DNA of 61,239 nt from JACMMS01 sp043758775 (GCA_043758775.1 JAYVMU010000070.1:1-61239), one strand, 5' to 3'. Numbered from the stretch's first letter, positions 1 to 8,982 are shown. A program made the numbers and translations. Notes: generated by a model from the letters alone, not told the origin.

Positions 1-115
1 CACTTAGTCGTGAATATCAAATTGAGCACTTTTTAAACAAAAATGCAGCCAATTTAATATGGCTTTAGTAAAAGCGCTTCGTGCAAAGGTCTCTATTAAT
101 ACACAGGGGAATCAT

Positions 116-679
116 ATGGCGGGGGAACGCAAGCAACAAATTTTAGAAACATTAGCCAAGATGCTAGAAAATCCTAAGCGCGAGAAAATCACCACAGCCG
201 CGCTCGCAGCGAAATTAGAAGTATCTGAAGCGGCGTTATACCGCCACTTTGCTAACAAAGCACAGATGTTTGAAGGCCTGATTGAATTTATCGAAGCTTC
301 TATTTTTGGCGTGATTAACAAAATCACAACAGACGAAACTGACGGCACTAAACAAACTCATTTGATCTCCAGCATGCTACTTAGGTTTGCCGAAAAAAAT
401 CCAGGCATGACGCGGGTGCTCATTGGCGATGCATTAATCAATGAGGACGAAAAACTACAAATTCGTATCAACCAACTTTATGTCCGTATAGAAGCCTCAA
501 TTAAACAAAGCCTACGCATTGCGGAAACACAAACAGGCAAAAAAAATGATCCAGAAGCGCATGCGAATCTAATCGTCTGTTTTATCATGGGTAGATGGCA
601 ACAGTACGTGAAGAGCGGATTTAAACGGAAGCCGCTGGAGTTTGTGCAAGCACAACTTAGTTTATTGACAAGTATTTAA
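116..679 (+). CDS. slmA: Nucleoid occlusion factor SlmA (TetR family)
   Basis: In the known family, SlmA binds sites spread over the chromosome and, when DNA-bound, blocks FtsZ ring assembly over unsegregated nucleoids. The 187-residue product starts MAGERKQQIL and has a TetR helix-turn-helix at about residues 24-48 that ends in the SlmA-typical SEAALYRHF; the rest is the helical dimer domain (E. coli SlmA is 198 residues). An in-frame ATG exists at 59, but 116 is preferred because AGGGGA lies a few bases before it and homologues begin at this residue. It stands alone on the plus strand, about 25 kb from the mraZ end of the dcw cluster that encodes its target FtsZ. Confidence 0.88.
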   Translation: MAGERKQQILETLAKMLENPKREKITTAALAAKLEVSEAALYRHFANKAQMFEGLIEFIEASIFGVINKITTDETDGTKQTHLISSMLLRFAEKNPGMTRVLIGDALINEDEKLQIRINQLYVRIEASIKQSLRIAETQTGKKNDPEAHANLIVCFIMGRWQQYVKSGFKRKPLEFVQAQLSLLTSI

Positions 680-702
680 TTACCGTCAAGAACATATCGA
701 AC

Positions 703-1332
703 ATGCGCTTTCAAGGAAAAATCTCTCAATGAGACGACGATAAAGGGTTTGGTTTTATACTGCCAAATGGTGGAGAAAAAGAAGTGTTTTTACATATATC
801 TGCCTTCTCTAATCGAAAAAACAGACCCTCAATTAATGATTTAGTCACTTACGCCATAGACCAAGATGAATTTGGTCGATTAAAAGCAAATAAGGTGAGT
901 TATGTTGTCCCATCTAAATTAGAAAAATCCTTTGCGTCCACGCATAAGTTGAGCCCACTATTTATTGGTTGTACGCTGATATTTGCAGCGTTTGTTTTTG
1001 AAAGAACAATTAATGGTTTCTTACCTCATTTATTTCCATTAATATTTATTGGAGCAAACTTAATTGCCTTTCTTTATTACTATGTTGATAAAACTGCTGC
1101 AATCAAACAACAATGGCGTACGCAAGAATCAACGCTGCATTTTATTAGCTTAATAGGCGGATGGGGAGGCGCGTATATAGCTCAAAAGATGTTTCACCAT
1201 AAAAATAAAAAAGCTTCCTTTTTATTCACTTACAAACTAACGATATTGATTAACTGTACTGCAACCATTTTATTTGCCACGCCAAATTCATTAAACTTGA
1301 TGATGACTAAATTTAATACTTTATTTATTTAA
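703..1332 (+). pseudogene. Cold-shock domain / DUF1294 membrane protein gene, interrupted by in-frame TGA
   Basis: Read from ATG 703, the frame gives MRFQGKISQ, then TGA at 730-732, then DDDKGFGFILPNGG and onward without another stop to 1332. In cold-shock domains this position is normally tryptophan (K-I-x-x-W-N/D-D-x-K-G-F-G-F), so one TGG to TGA change is the simplest explanation. The remainder is intact: the end of the cold-shock domain with VFLHISAF, then four hydrophobic segments and the DUF1294 hallmarks YVDKTAA and LHFISLIGGWGGAYIAQ. A GTG at 784 could restart translation and give a DUF1294-only protein, but it would begin in the middle of the cold-shock fold. Function of the family is not established. 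A real loss of function, read-through or a sequence error all fit. Confidence 0.75.
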
Positions 1333-1356
1333 TGAAGTTTAAACACTCACTTTAAT

Positions 1357-1392
1357 AAAAAAGCTACTTGCATTTCTGCCAGTAGCTTTTTT
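1357..1392. terminator. Bidirectional rho-independent terminator
   Basis: Twelve-base perfect stem AAAAAAGCTACT / AGTAGCTTTTTT with a 12-base loop, A-tract on one side and T-tract on the other. It sits between two converging genes and can serve both the DUF1294 gene and the secreted protein gene. Confidence 0.85.
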
Positions 1393-1420
1393 AACTATCT
1401 TTAACGATCCATGTCTTTAG

Positions 1421-1918
1421 TTACCTATCGTGTCCGTGGTCATCGCCATGTCCTTCATGCCCACGATCACCGCCTTGACCTCGGCCACGGTCATCACCGC
1501 GTCCGCGATCATCATTACGCCTGTTATCGCCATAATCTCGGCGATCATAGCGTCGACCATCATCACCATGTGCATGATATTCACGATAGCGTGGTGCATA
1601 GGTGTCGTTATACCAGCTATCATTTACAAAGTAGACTGGGCGTCCGCACGCATTGTAACGACCACAAAATCTTGACCAGTGTTTCATGTGACCTGGTGGG
1701 ACGTGCAAATAAATAGGCTGCGCTTGTGCATATACTGGCTGCGCTTGAATCACAACGGGGTTTGAATAAACAACACGCGGTGCGGGGTATGTGTTGCCAA
1801 TGTCAAGTTGACCATAAAAACCTGGCTGGCCAATGCTCACTGATACACCCACTTCAGCGTACGCATTAGCTACTGAAAGTGAAAGTAAGCTAGCTAATAA
1901 AATTCCAATACGTTTCAT
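1421..1918 (-). CDS. Secreted protein with His/Asp/Arg/Gly-rich C-terminal tail
   Basis: Not a family I can name. ATG 1918 is chosen over the longer frame (1954) because it is preceded by AAGGA and directly starts a signal peptide, MKRIGILLASLLSLSVANAYA, cleaved about residue 21. The mature part has a Pro/Val/Gln-rich stretch (repeats of the AQPVY / AQPIY kind), then a compact Cys/Trp motif (HMKHWSRFCGRYNACGRPVY) typical of small periplasmic hypothetical proteins of proteobacteria. The last 55 or so residues are low complexity, D/R/G/H-rich, with a tandem DDRGRG repeat and histidines near the end. A periplasmic or surface role, perhaps metal or polyanion binding, is only inference. Confidence 0.7.
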   Translation of the reverse strand: MKRIGILLASLLSLSVANAYAEVGVSVSIGQPGFYGQLDIGNTYPAPRVVYSNPVVIQAQPVYAQAQPIYLHVPPGHMKHWSRFCGRYNACGRPVYFVNDSWYNDTYAPRYREYHAHGDDGRRYDRRDYGDNRRNDDRGRGDDRGRGQGGDRGHEGHGDDHGHDR

Positions 1919-2013
1919 ATGTATCCTTTTTTTGAAAATATGCTCAATAGTCAAGCGTCCGCTACTTAACGTTTTATTAGTTAAATAAGTTTACAGCTAA
2001 GTTTAATCGGGTG

Positions 2014-2019
2014 ATTATA
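2014..2019 (-). promoter_or_regulatory. Possible -10 element for the secreted protein gene
   Basis: A perfect TATAAT lies on the minus strand about 95 bases before the start at 1918. No good -35 hexamer is visible at the normal distance and the octamer ATTATAAT is its own complement, so direction is uncertain. Confidence 0.3.
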
Positions 2020-2129
2020 ATGCAAATTGAACCTTGCCTCATCAGCCGATAGCTAAAAGTACTGCCAGAGGATTCCTACATCAGATTAGACAGAAGCTAT
2101 GTATTGGCTACGATATGCATTTGACAACT

Positions 2130-3344
2130 TTATTGAATAAGCTGTTGTTTGATTGCTGCAAGTCGCGCAGAAAATATAGCGTCTTTTATTTTTTCAGGCT
2201 CGTTATACTGCTTAGCTACCGCACCAGCATCTACGCTCATCACGGCCGCTAGCAAACTTAACATCAAATCAGCCTCTGGCGTAGGACAATTGTCCAAGCC
2301 TGTTCTGCCGCGGCTATCAGACTCACACGCTTTTAGAAATCCCTTAAATCTGTCTGGCTGACGAATCGCATCTAGCTCCATCAAAAAACTGAGCAAAGTG
2401 TCAGCCCGCATCTTGCTAGCCTGATGTAATTTACCATGAAATCTAGCGACAATATGCGCAAGTTCTTTGCAGTCATTAGGCACGCGTAACCGTTTATTCA
2501 CCTCTTTAAGTAAATTAACGCTACGCTCTTCATGCCCAATATGACGTGGCAAAATATCAGCTGGTGTGGTGCCTTTGCCAAGATCATGCATCAGCGCGGC
2601 GTAACGCACAGGTAGTGAAAAACTTTGGCTGGCGGCATAATCAATCACCAGCATGACATGTATACCGGTATCAATTTCAGGATGATGTGTTGCTGGTTGC
2701 GGCACACCCCATAATCGATCCAGCTCCGGCAGAATTTTTTTAAGCGCGCCACAATCGCGAAGTACGCCAAACATTCGGCTAGGCTTAGTTTCCATTAGGC
2801 CGTTGGACAGTTCTTGCCAGACACGTTCTGCTACCAAAGCATTGACCTCGCCGTTACTCACCATATCGCACATCAGTGTATTAGTTTCTGTAGCGACGTT
2901 AAAATTGGTGTACCGGGCAGCAAAGCGCGCGGTGCGCAGTATACGCACTGGGTCTTCGCTAAAGGCGTCACTGACATGACGTAAGACACCAGCTTGCAAG
3001 TCCGCAATACCATGGTAAGGGTCAATTAAGTTACCTTGTGCATCTTTGGCAATCGCATTCATTGTCAGGTCGCGACGGGCTAAATCTTGCTCTAACGTAA
3101 CATCAGGCGCAGCATGCACAGCAAAACCTTTGTAACCACTGGCAGTTTTGCGCTCGGTGCGAGCTAGCGCGTATTCTTCATGAGTTTTTGGATGTAAAAA
3201 TACGGGAAAATCTTTGCCAACTGGCTGATAGCCTAACGCTAACATTTCATCCACGGTACTACCGACCACGACAAAATCACGATCCTTAACAGGTAATCCT
3301 AATAACTCATCGCGGACAGCGCCACCTACGCTATATATTTGCAT
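2130..3344 (-). CDS. cca: Multifunctional CCA protein (tRNA nucleotidyltransferase with HD domain)
   Basis: Adds or repairs the 3' CCA end of tRNAs from CTP and ATP without a template. The 404-residue product begins directly with the class II nucleotidyltransferase head: GGAVRDELLG at residue 8, the metal-binding pair in VKDRDFVVVG, then RRDLTMNAIA and LIDPYHG. The central part holds EDPVRILRTARFAARY, and an HD phosphohydrolase domain (LMHDLGKGTTP near residue 250, HIVARFHGKLH) places it with the E. coli-type bifunctional or multifunctional enzymes, which are about 412 residues. It is the last gene of the long minus-strand run that starts at mraZ, 11 bases after the NDUFA9-like gene. Confidence 0.97.
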   Translation of the reverse strand: MQIYSVGGAVRDELLGLPVKDRDFVVVGSTVDEMLALGYQPVGKDFPVFLHPKTHEEYALARTERKTASGYKGFAVHAAPDVTLEQDLARRDLTMNAIAKDAQGNLIDPYHGIADLQAGVLRHVSDAFSEDPVRILRTARFAARYTNFNVATETNTLMCDMVSNGEVNALVAERVWQELSNGLMETKPSRMFGVLRDCGALKKILPELDRLWGVPQPATHHPEIDTGIHVMLVIDYAASQSFSLPVRYAALMHDLGKGTTPADILPRHIGHEERSVNLLKEVNKRLRVPNDCKELAHIVARFHGKLHQASKMRADTLLSFLMELDAIRQPDRFKGFLKACESDSRGRTGLDNCPTPEADLMLSLLAAVMSVDAGAVAKQYNEPEKIKDAIFSARLAAIKQQLIQ

Positions 3345-3355
3345 GGGTGTAAATG

Positions 3356-4321
3356 TTATCTACCCGCAACACCGCGAAATCGATCATAAGCGGCACGAGG
3401 TGATGTGTTTGTCAGGTATTCTAGCACTACAGCCTCTAAGGCTGTAGGTAGCAAATTAAAAACTTCTGGAAAACCATGCCTGCATACATTGTCAACTTGC
3501 ATCGATTTAATATTGTCACGCGTCATCAATTTAATAGGCATTAAACCCAGTATAAAGCCTTGCAGCATTGATAGTGAGTCATTCAGACCAATAATTATGC
3601 GTTTTTTTCCTAGTACATCGGCTACTTTTTGCACAAGCTGGCGCAAGGTATAGACGTTAGGGCCACCTAATTCGTAAGTTTTGCCATACGTAGCAGTGTT
3701 TTGCAAGCTACCAACAAAAGTGCTTGCTACATCCTCCACCCAAATCGGCTGAAATTTAGCATCAGGTTTAGCGACTGCAACAATTGGCATGAGTTTAACC
3801 AACGTCGCGAATAAATTAAGAAAATTATCACCACGGCCAAAGATAACCGACGGACGGAAAATCGTAATATGCAGCTTTTCAGCGTATTCTAAAACAGCAG
3901 CTTCACCCGCTGCTTTTGAACGTAAATAGGCACTCGGCGCCCTTGCCCCAGCTTGCAACGCACTCATGTGTACTAAGCGTAGAATGCCTAATTCATCACA
4001 TATTTGCACTACGCGGCGCGGCAGTTGATGATGAATGCGCTCGAAACCAAACTCACGATCATCATGCAAAATACCGACCAAGTTTATGACGATGTCACTC
4101 CCTTTTAGGGCGTTAGATAATTCACTATCCTGCATGATATTGCATTCGACCACCTCTACATTAGGCAGTAATATCAAGTGCTTAGATGATTCTCGACGAC
4201 GAGTCAGCACTTTAACTTGATAGCCTGCAGCATCTAGCTTACTAACTAGCGCACTGCCAACAAACCCCGAACCACCCAGCACACATACTTTTTTTGTTTG
4301 CACATTATTTACTTGCATCAC
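3356..4321 (-). CDS. NDUFA9-like NAD(P)-binding epimerase/dehydratase family protein
   Basis: Short-chain dehydrogenase fold of the atypical, extended type. Residues 12-20 carry the Rossmann motif GGSGFVGSAL, followed by LTRR and, near residue 80, DIVINLVGIL, the signature of the group related to the complex I subunit NDUFA9. YLRSKAAGE provides the usual Tyr-x-x-x-Lys. The C-terminal part (GGPNVYTLRQLVQKV) resembles the substrate lobe of this group. The substrate is unknown; relatives bind NADPH and some have been linked to quinone or lipid metabolism, which cannot be judged here. The next in-frame ATG (4318) is equally possible as start. It lies between the transglycosylase and cca genes in the same direction. 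Confidence 0.85.
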   Translation of the reverse strand: MMQVNNVQTKKVCVLGGSGFVGSALVSKLDAAGYQVKVLTRRRESSKHLILLPNVEVVECNIMQDSELSNALKGSDIVINLVGILHDDREFGFERIHHQLPRRVVQICDELGILRLVHMSALQAGARAPSAYLRSKAAGEAAVLEYAEKLHITIFRPSVIFGRGDNFLNLFATLVKLMPIVAVAKPDAKFQPIWVEDVASTFVGSLQNTATYGKTYELGGPNVYTLRQLVQKVADVLGKKRIIIGLNDSLSMLQGFILGLMPIKLMTRDNIKSMQVDNVCRHGFPEVFNLLPTALEAVVLEYLTNTSPRAAYDRFRGVAGR

Positions 4322-4354
4322 TTACTCATTTACTTGGTTGAATTTAAGTTAACT

Positions 4355-6463
4355 TTAATTAGGGAGCGGTGCACTATTTTTATCTGTTGCCTTGTCTAAT
4401 GCTTTTTCTGCCGGCTTATCGGCTGGCATATCTGGCGTAGATGACTTATCATCACTATTCATACCAGTAGCACTACTGTTTACATCGCCAGCATTGCCGT
4501 TATTGGCTGGCACGTTACCTAAACGCTGTTTTAAGCTAATCGTTTTTAAGCCTAAACGATAGGCATAAAAATTAGCATTAGCCATCACTTTTTGCACGTA
4601 AGTACGAGTTTCAGAAAATGGAATGCTCTCCGCATAAATTGCGCCTTCCAATGGCTGAGTGGCCAGCCACTTTTTAGCGCGACTAGGCCCTGCATTATAA
4701 GCCGCAGTTGCCATTAACGCTTTTCCACCCATTAAATCTAGGGTGTAACGCAGATAATAGGTACCAAGCTGGATATTCGTATTTAAATCGTGAATCATAC
4801 TATTATTGTAGCTATCCCAACCCGCGCGCTTGGCAATCCATTTAGCAGTAGTCGGCATTAACTGCATAAGACCAGCAGCACCTACGCCAGATTTTGCATA
4901 ATGCATAAAACGGCTTTCTTGCCGCGTAATGCCATACACCCAAGCTTCATCAAGCCCTTGATTATTGGCTGAGGTTTTCATTAAATCACGATATGGTGTC
5001 GGGTAACGTAATTCGTAATCGTGCAAAGTAGTGGTTTTATCGGCGGTAATAATCGCTAGATCATGCCATTGTTTGCGGTTTGCGTACTCGGCAGCCGCTA
5101 GCATTTGTTTATCATCAAAATCACGTGTGCCCCATGCCCACTCGGCTTTTGCATCCCAGCGCATCTCTAACCGCTGAAACGCCTCACTACGTGCAAACGC
5201 GGGCATGCTAGCAATCGCGTTAATTTCATTATCACTCGCTTTGTAAAAATCTGGTGGATTACTCATTAAATCACCAAGCTCATCTTGGGCTAGCCAGCCA
5301 TAGTAATGGCGTTCCTTGGAGAGTACAGCAAACAACTTATTAGCTTCTACCGTCTGACGATTTTCCTTCAATGCACGCGCTTTCCAGTAACGCCATGCCG
5401 CTTCGTCTTGCTGGTCAGGCTGCATTAGATTCACGGCAGCAAGTACACTTTGCCAATCATTTTGACGCAAAGCTATACGCACGTACCAAGCCAACTGCTC
5501 TCTATCTAGGCTCACATCATCTGTATCAATAGTCGCTTTCTTATACCAAGCTAAAGCATCTGGCTCTAATCTACGTGCAGCTAATAGTGCGAGTCTGCCA
5601 TAAAAATAATTGCGGTCTGCCGCTGTCAATGTATCCTCTATTTTTTTATAAGCAGATAAAGCCAAAGCTGAGTTGGTTTGTGCGAGTCGATCTAGCGCAT
5701 ATAGATTCAACTCGCGCCCATACCGATTATTTAATGGGATTATCTTCTTACTTAAAGCCAAAGAAGCGTTGTCATAAACACGGTCTAACAGCTTGTAATT
5801 AGCGCTATTAACAACTGTTGTAATGCGTCCAATAATGCCTTTTGCTAAAGTGTTTTTACCTGCTTGCAGGGCGAGTCTAAAACGTGCCCAGATATCTGCT
5901 TCAGTCAGCACACCTGCTTGCTGCATATCATCGAACAACTGATTACAGTTTGTTGGTTGTTCGGTAGCCACCATCCATAAGGACTTGGCCTGCTCCAACG
6001 CGGCAAGGTCTTTGGTTAAACGATCATTCGATTGCCAGCGACCATCTGCGGCGTAACAACTTACCGCTATATCGTCTCGCTGAAAATTAGGTAGTTCCCT
6101 AAAGAATGTGACCCAATCTTGGCGTTTACCTAAGGCTTTTAGCCATTCTCCACGCAAGCGATCGGCAAAAGGATAATTACTATACTTCTCAAGAAAAGCA
6201 ATAACGGTCGCGTTATTCACTTGGTCTAGCTGCAATAGCATTAACCAGTAATCGGCATAAGGTGCAAGTATGTAATGTTCATCTTGCAATAGCTGCAAAT
6301 TGGTAGACAAAGCAACGACATCTTTTTTATCATAGGCACGGCGCGCGGCGACAAAATCATTATCACCACTATCCATACCAAAAGAGAAGGCGAGTGCATT
6401 TAACGGCAAGCAAATGACGCCAACTAATAGCAAAACTTTTATGAGAAAAGATTTGAATTGCAT
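4355..6463 (-). CDS. slt: Soluble lytic murein transglycosylase (Slt family)
   Basis: Periplasmic enzyme that cleaves the MurNAc-GlcNAc bond of peptidoglycan, leaving 1,6-anhydro-MurNAc. From ATG 6463 the product is 702 residues and starts MQFKSFLIKVLLLVGVICL, a clean signal peptide, which is why this start is preferred to TTG 6535 or ATG 6502, both of which put extra polar residues in front. A long alpha-helical superhelix (about residues 30-480) is followed by the GH23 catalytic domain: ITRQESRFMHYAKSG with the catalytic Glu, GAAGLMQLMPTTAKW, and TAAYNAGPSRAKKW. The last 60 residues are a Ser/Asp/Lys-rich extension not seen in E. coli Slt70. It follows the small membrane protein by 49 bases and is close to the dcw cluster, matching a role in wall turnover. 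Confidence 0.92.
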   Translation of the reverse strand: MQFKSFLIKVLLLVGVICLPLNALAFSFGMDSGDNDFVAARRAYDKKDVVALSTNLQLLQDEHYILAPYADYWLMLLQLDQVNNATVIAFLEKYSNYPFADRLRGEWLKALGKRQDWVTFFRELPNFQRDDIAVSCYAADGRWQSNDRLTKDLAALEQAKSLWMVATEQPTNCNQLFDDMQQAGVLTEADIWARFRLALQAGKNTLAKGIIGRITTVVNSANYKLLDRVYDNASLALSKKIIPLNNRYGRELNLYALDRLAQTNSALALSAYKKIEDTLTAADRNYFYGRLALLAARRLEPDALAWYKKATIDTDDVSLDREQLAWYVRIALRQNDWQSVLAAVNLMQPDQQDEAAWRYWKARALKENRQTVEANKLFAVLSKERHYYGWLAQDELGDLMSNPPDFYKASDNEINAIASMPAFARSEAFQRLEMRWDAKAEWAWGTRDFDDKQMLAAAEYANRKQWHDLAIITADKTTTLHDYELRYPTPYRDLMKTSANNQGLDEAWVYGITRQESRFMHYAKSGVGAAGLMQLMPTTAKWIAKRAGWDSYNNSMIHDLNTNIQLGTYYLRYTLDLMGGKALMATAAYNAGPSRAKKWLATQPLEGAIYAESIPFSETRTYVQKVMANANFYAYRLGLKTISLKQRLGNVPANNGNAGDVNSSATGMNSDDKSSTPDMPADKPAEKALDKATDKNSAPLPN

Positions 6464-6512
6464 CGCTAAACTTAAGTGAGTTATTTCTGAATACTGTTGC
6501 ATGATTTTATCG

Positions 6513-6695
6513 TTAAAAGCGGATAACGCGCTCAACTAAATACAGTAGCAACGCCAATAGTAGCAGTAAGCCTGCGTATTTTAATATTTGTTTAATTAGT
6601 TGCAGATAGCGCGGATTACGGGTAATAAAATAGCTTGCTAACAACACCAGCACTGCGATAAATACCAATATAAAAGTTAAACGTATAATTGGCAT
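6513..6695 (-). CDS. Small two-helix membrane protein, unrecognised
   Basis: Sixty residues, almost entirely two hydrophobic segments (about residues 3-24 and 37-56) joined by a basic loop TRNPRYLQLIKQ, with the C-terminus ending RVIRF. No known domain. It begins 18 bases after the lpxC stop and ends 49 bases before the transglycosylase start on the same strand, so it probably belongs to the same transcript. The conserved-looking amphipathic arrangement and tight spacing argue for a real gene rather than chance, but there is no functional clue beyond envelope-gene neighbours. Confidence 0.65.
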   Translation of the reverse strand: MPIIRLTFILVFIAVLVLLASYFITRNPRYLQLIKQILKYAGLLLLLALLLYLVERVIRF

Positions 6696-6713
6696 ATAAA
6701 CTCTTGAAATATT

Positions 6714-7652
6714 TTATGTGAGATAAGGCATCAACTGCGGTGAGAATTGTCCCGCTTGTTCAGAAAAGCCATTTGGTGCTTCTTCAGCATGCTCAAAACT
6801 TGCAAATTCCCAAGCCGCCGTATCTTCTAGTAACGCGCAGATTAATTGGTTATTCAGTGCATGCCCTGACTTATAAGCAGTAAACGCGCCTAACAATGGA
6901 TGTCCAAGCATATATAAATCACCAATCGCATCCAGCACTTTATGTTTGGCAAACTCATCTTCGTAACGCAGACCGCCTGTATTCAGAATACGGTATTCAT
7001 CAAGCACAATTGCGTTATCTAGGCTGCCACCACGAGCGAGTCCGTTGGCGCGTAGATATTCCACTTCGTGCATAAAACCAAAGGTACGGGCACGGCTAAT
7101 TTCTTTGATATAGCTATTATCAGCAAAATCAATTTTGACATTTTTACCCGTATTCTCAAAAACCGGATGCGGAAAATCAATGGTGAAATCAATTTTAAAG
7201 CCATGATACGGCTCAAAACGCACCCATTTATCTTCATGTACGACTTCTATGGTTTTTTTAATGCGGATAAATTTCTTCGCCACAGGCTGTTCCACAATAC
7301 CTGCAGATTGTAATAAGTAAATGAATGGCACAGAGCTGCCATCCATAATCGGCACTTCTGAGGCATTGAGGTCGATAATAATATTATCCACCCCTAGGCC
7401 AGCCAAAGCAGACATAAGATGCTCCACTGTGGCGACACGCGCACCATTGCACTCTAGGGCAGAGCACATACGGGTATCACGCACAGCGCTAGCTTGTACC
7501 TTTATTTCGGGCGACTTGGGCAAATCAACTCGACGAAATAATATACCAGCATCGGCTACAGCTGGGCGTAAAGTCATGGTGACTTTTTCGCCATTATGCA
7601 AACCGACACCAGTGGCACTAATCTCTTTCTTAAGTGTTCTTTGTTTGAGCAC
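6714..7652 (-). CDS. lpxC: UDP-3-O-acyl-N-acetylglucosamine deacetylase LpxC
   Basis: Zinc enzyme of the cytosol that commits UDP-acyl-GlcNAc to lipid A synthesis. The 312-residue protein (E. coli 305) starts MLKQRTLKKEISATGVGLHNG from a GTG codon at 7652 with GAGG just upstream. Zinc and catalytic signatures are all there: VEHLMSALAGLG (first His), HKVLDAIGDLYMLG (His and Asp ligands) and GHALNN (catalytic His). It is the last gene of the dcw cluster, separated from ftsZ by 163 bases that contain two short perfect palindromes, and so may have its own promoter. Confidence 0.98.
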   Translation of the reverse strand: MLKQRTLKKEISATGVGLHNGEKVTMTLRPAVADAGILFRRVDLPKSPEIKVQASAVRDTRMCSALECNGARVATVEHLMSALAGLGVDNIIIDLNASEVPIMDGSSVPFIYLLQSAGIVEQPVAKKFIRIKKTIEVVHEDKWVRFEPYHGFKIDFTIDFPHPVFENTGKNVKIDFADNSYIKEISRARTFGFMHEVEYLRANGLARGGSLDNAIVLDEYRILNTGGLRYEDEFAKHKVLDAIGDLYMLGHPLLGAFTAYKSGHALNNQLICALLEDTAAWEFASFEHAEEAPNGFSEQAGQFSPQLMPYLT

Positions 7653-7815
7653 CTATGTCTTCCTCATATTCAACACTACTTTTCTTACAACTATATAAAC
7701 TAAAATAGTTGGCGTAAATACTTACATTTCAATGCGTGCATTGTTAATTAGCATCATGCATATCATTGAAATGATAGCACATTGACCACCACACTTTCAG
7801 CTTAAAGCGTCACAG

Positions 7816-8982
7816 TTAGTCTGCTTGCTTACGCAGAAACGCCGGGATGTCATATTCTTCTACCCCAGACATTTTCATCGCTTCTACTTGGGCACGGCGA
7901 CCACCAGAGCTAAATACGGCCGGCTCTTCTTCAGCCGCCATAGCACCGCCTGCATACACCGGCATATTGGTTGTACCATCGCGTACACTCGTCATCACTT
8001 GCAACACCGGTTTTTGTTGTTTACGCACTGCACTATTCAGGCCAGTCGCTACCATCGTCACGCGTAGCTCATCACCCATACTTTCATCAAACACGTTACC
8101 TACTATCACCGTTGCATCTTCCGCAGTGAAGGCTTTAATCGTGTTCATCACATCGTAATATTCTTTCATTTTAAAAGAAATACTTGAAGTAATATTCACT
8201 AAAACGCCACGTGCATTGGCTAAGTTGACATCTTCTAACAGCGGGCTGGCAACAGCCTGCTCAGCCGCGATACGTGCACGATCAACACCAGTCGCAGTTG
8301 CAGAACCCATCATGGCCATGCCCATTTCACTCATCACCGTGCGCACATCAGCAAAGTCGACGTTAACCATGCCTGGAATATTAATCACTTCGGCAATGCC
8401 AGAAACTGCATTGTGCAATACATCATTAGCCGCACGGAATGCTTCTAAAAATGGTACATCTTCACCTAATACTTCCATCAATTTTTCATTAGGGATAATG
8501 ATTAAAGAATCTACATGCTGTGACAACTCTTCTAAACCATCAGTTGCAACCTTGGTGCGCTTACCTTCAAATGAAAAGGGCTTAGTAACAACAGCAACCG
8601 TTAAAATACCCATTTCCTTTGCTACTTCAGCGATGATAGGGGCAGCACCTGTACCTGTACCACCACCCATACCCGCTGTAATAAACAACATATCAGCACC
8701 TTCGATAGCCTCTGCAATACGATCACGATCCTCAATCGCCGCTTTGCGTCCGATTTCAGGCTTCGCCCCTGCACCTAGGCCCTTAGTAATATCCGTACCA
8801 ATTTGTAACACCGTTTTAGCACTACTCTTTTTCAAGGCTTGCATGTCGGTATTAGCGCAAATAAATTCTACGCCGCTCACGTTTTTTACAATCATGTGCT
8901 CAACCGCATTACCACCGCAACCACCTACGCCGATTACCTTAATGACTGCTTCTTGTGAATCTTTATCCATAATTTCAAACAT
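7816..8982 (-). CDS. ftsZ: Cell division protein FtsZ
   Basis: Tubulin-like GTPase that polymerises into the division ring. The 388-residue product has GVGGCGGNAV at about residue 18, the GTP-binding signature GGGTGTGAAP near residue 105, and the T7 synergy loop (VNVDFADVRTVM) near residue 207 that completes the neighbour's active site. A flexible linker of about 40 residues leads to the conserved C-terminal peptide EYDIPAFLRKQAD, which in the known family binds FtsA, ZipA and SlmA. A strong Shine-Dalgarno AGGAGG precedes ATG 8982. It follows ftsA by 113 bases, a larger gap than elsewhere in the cluster. Confidence 0.99.
   Translation of the reverse strand: MFEIMDKDSQEAVIKVIGVGGCGGNAVEHMIVKNVSGVEFICANTDMQALKKSSAKTVLQIGTDITKGLGAGAKPEIGRKAAIEDRDRIAEAIEGADMLFITAGMGGGTGTGAAPIIAEVAKEMGILTVAVVTKPFSFEGKRTKVATDGLEELSQHVDSLIIIPNEKLMEVLGEDVPFLEAFRAANDVLHNAVSGIAEVINIPGMVNVDFADVRTVMSEMGMAMMGSATATGVDRARIAAEQAVASPLLEDVNLANARGVLVNITSSISFKMKEYYDVMNTIKAFTAEDATVIVGNVFDESMGDELRVTMVATGLNSAVRKQQKPVLQVMTSVRDGTTNMPVYAGGAMAAEEEPAVFSSGGRRAQVEAMKMSGVEEYDIPAFLRKQAD

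Noticed and set aside
3..68. Open frame at the left edge ending in TAG that could be the tail of an upstream gene
   Set aside because: Only 21 codons, no recognisable similarity, and another frame also closes nearby; cannot be supported.
784..1332. DUF1294 gene taken as intact from GTG 784
   Set aside because: This start falls inside a well-conserved cold-shock domain whose first half is present just upstream in the same frame.
1411..1716. His-rich plus-strand frame opposite the secreted protein
   Set aside because: It is the complement of Asp/Arg/Gly codons in the tail of the real gene, which has a signal peptide and ribosome-binding site.
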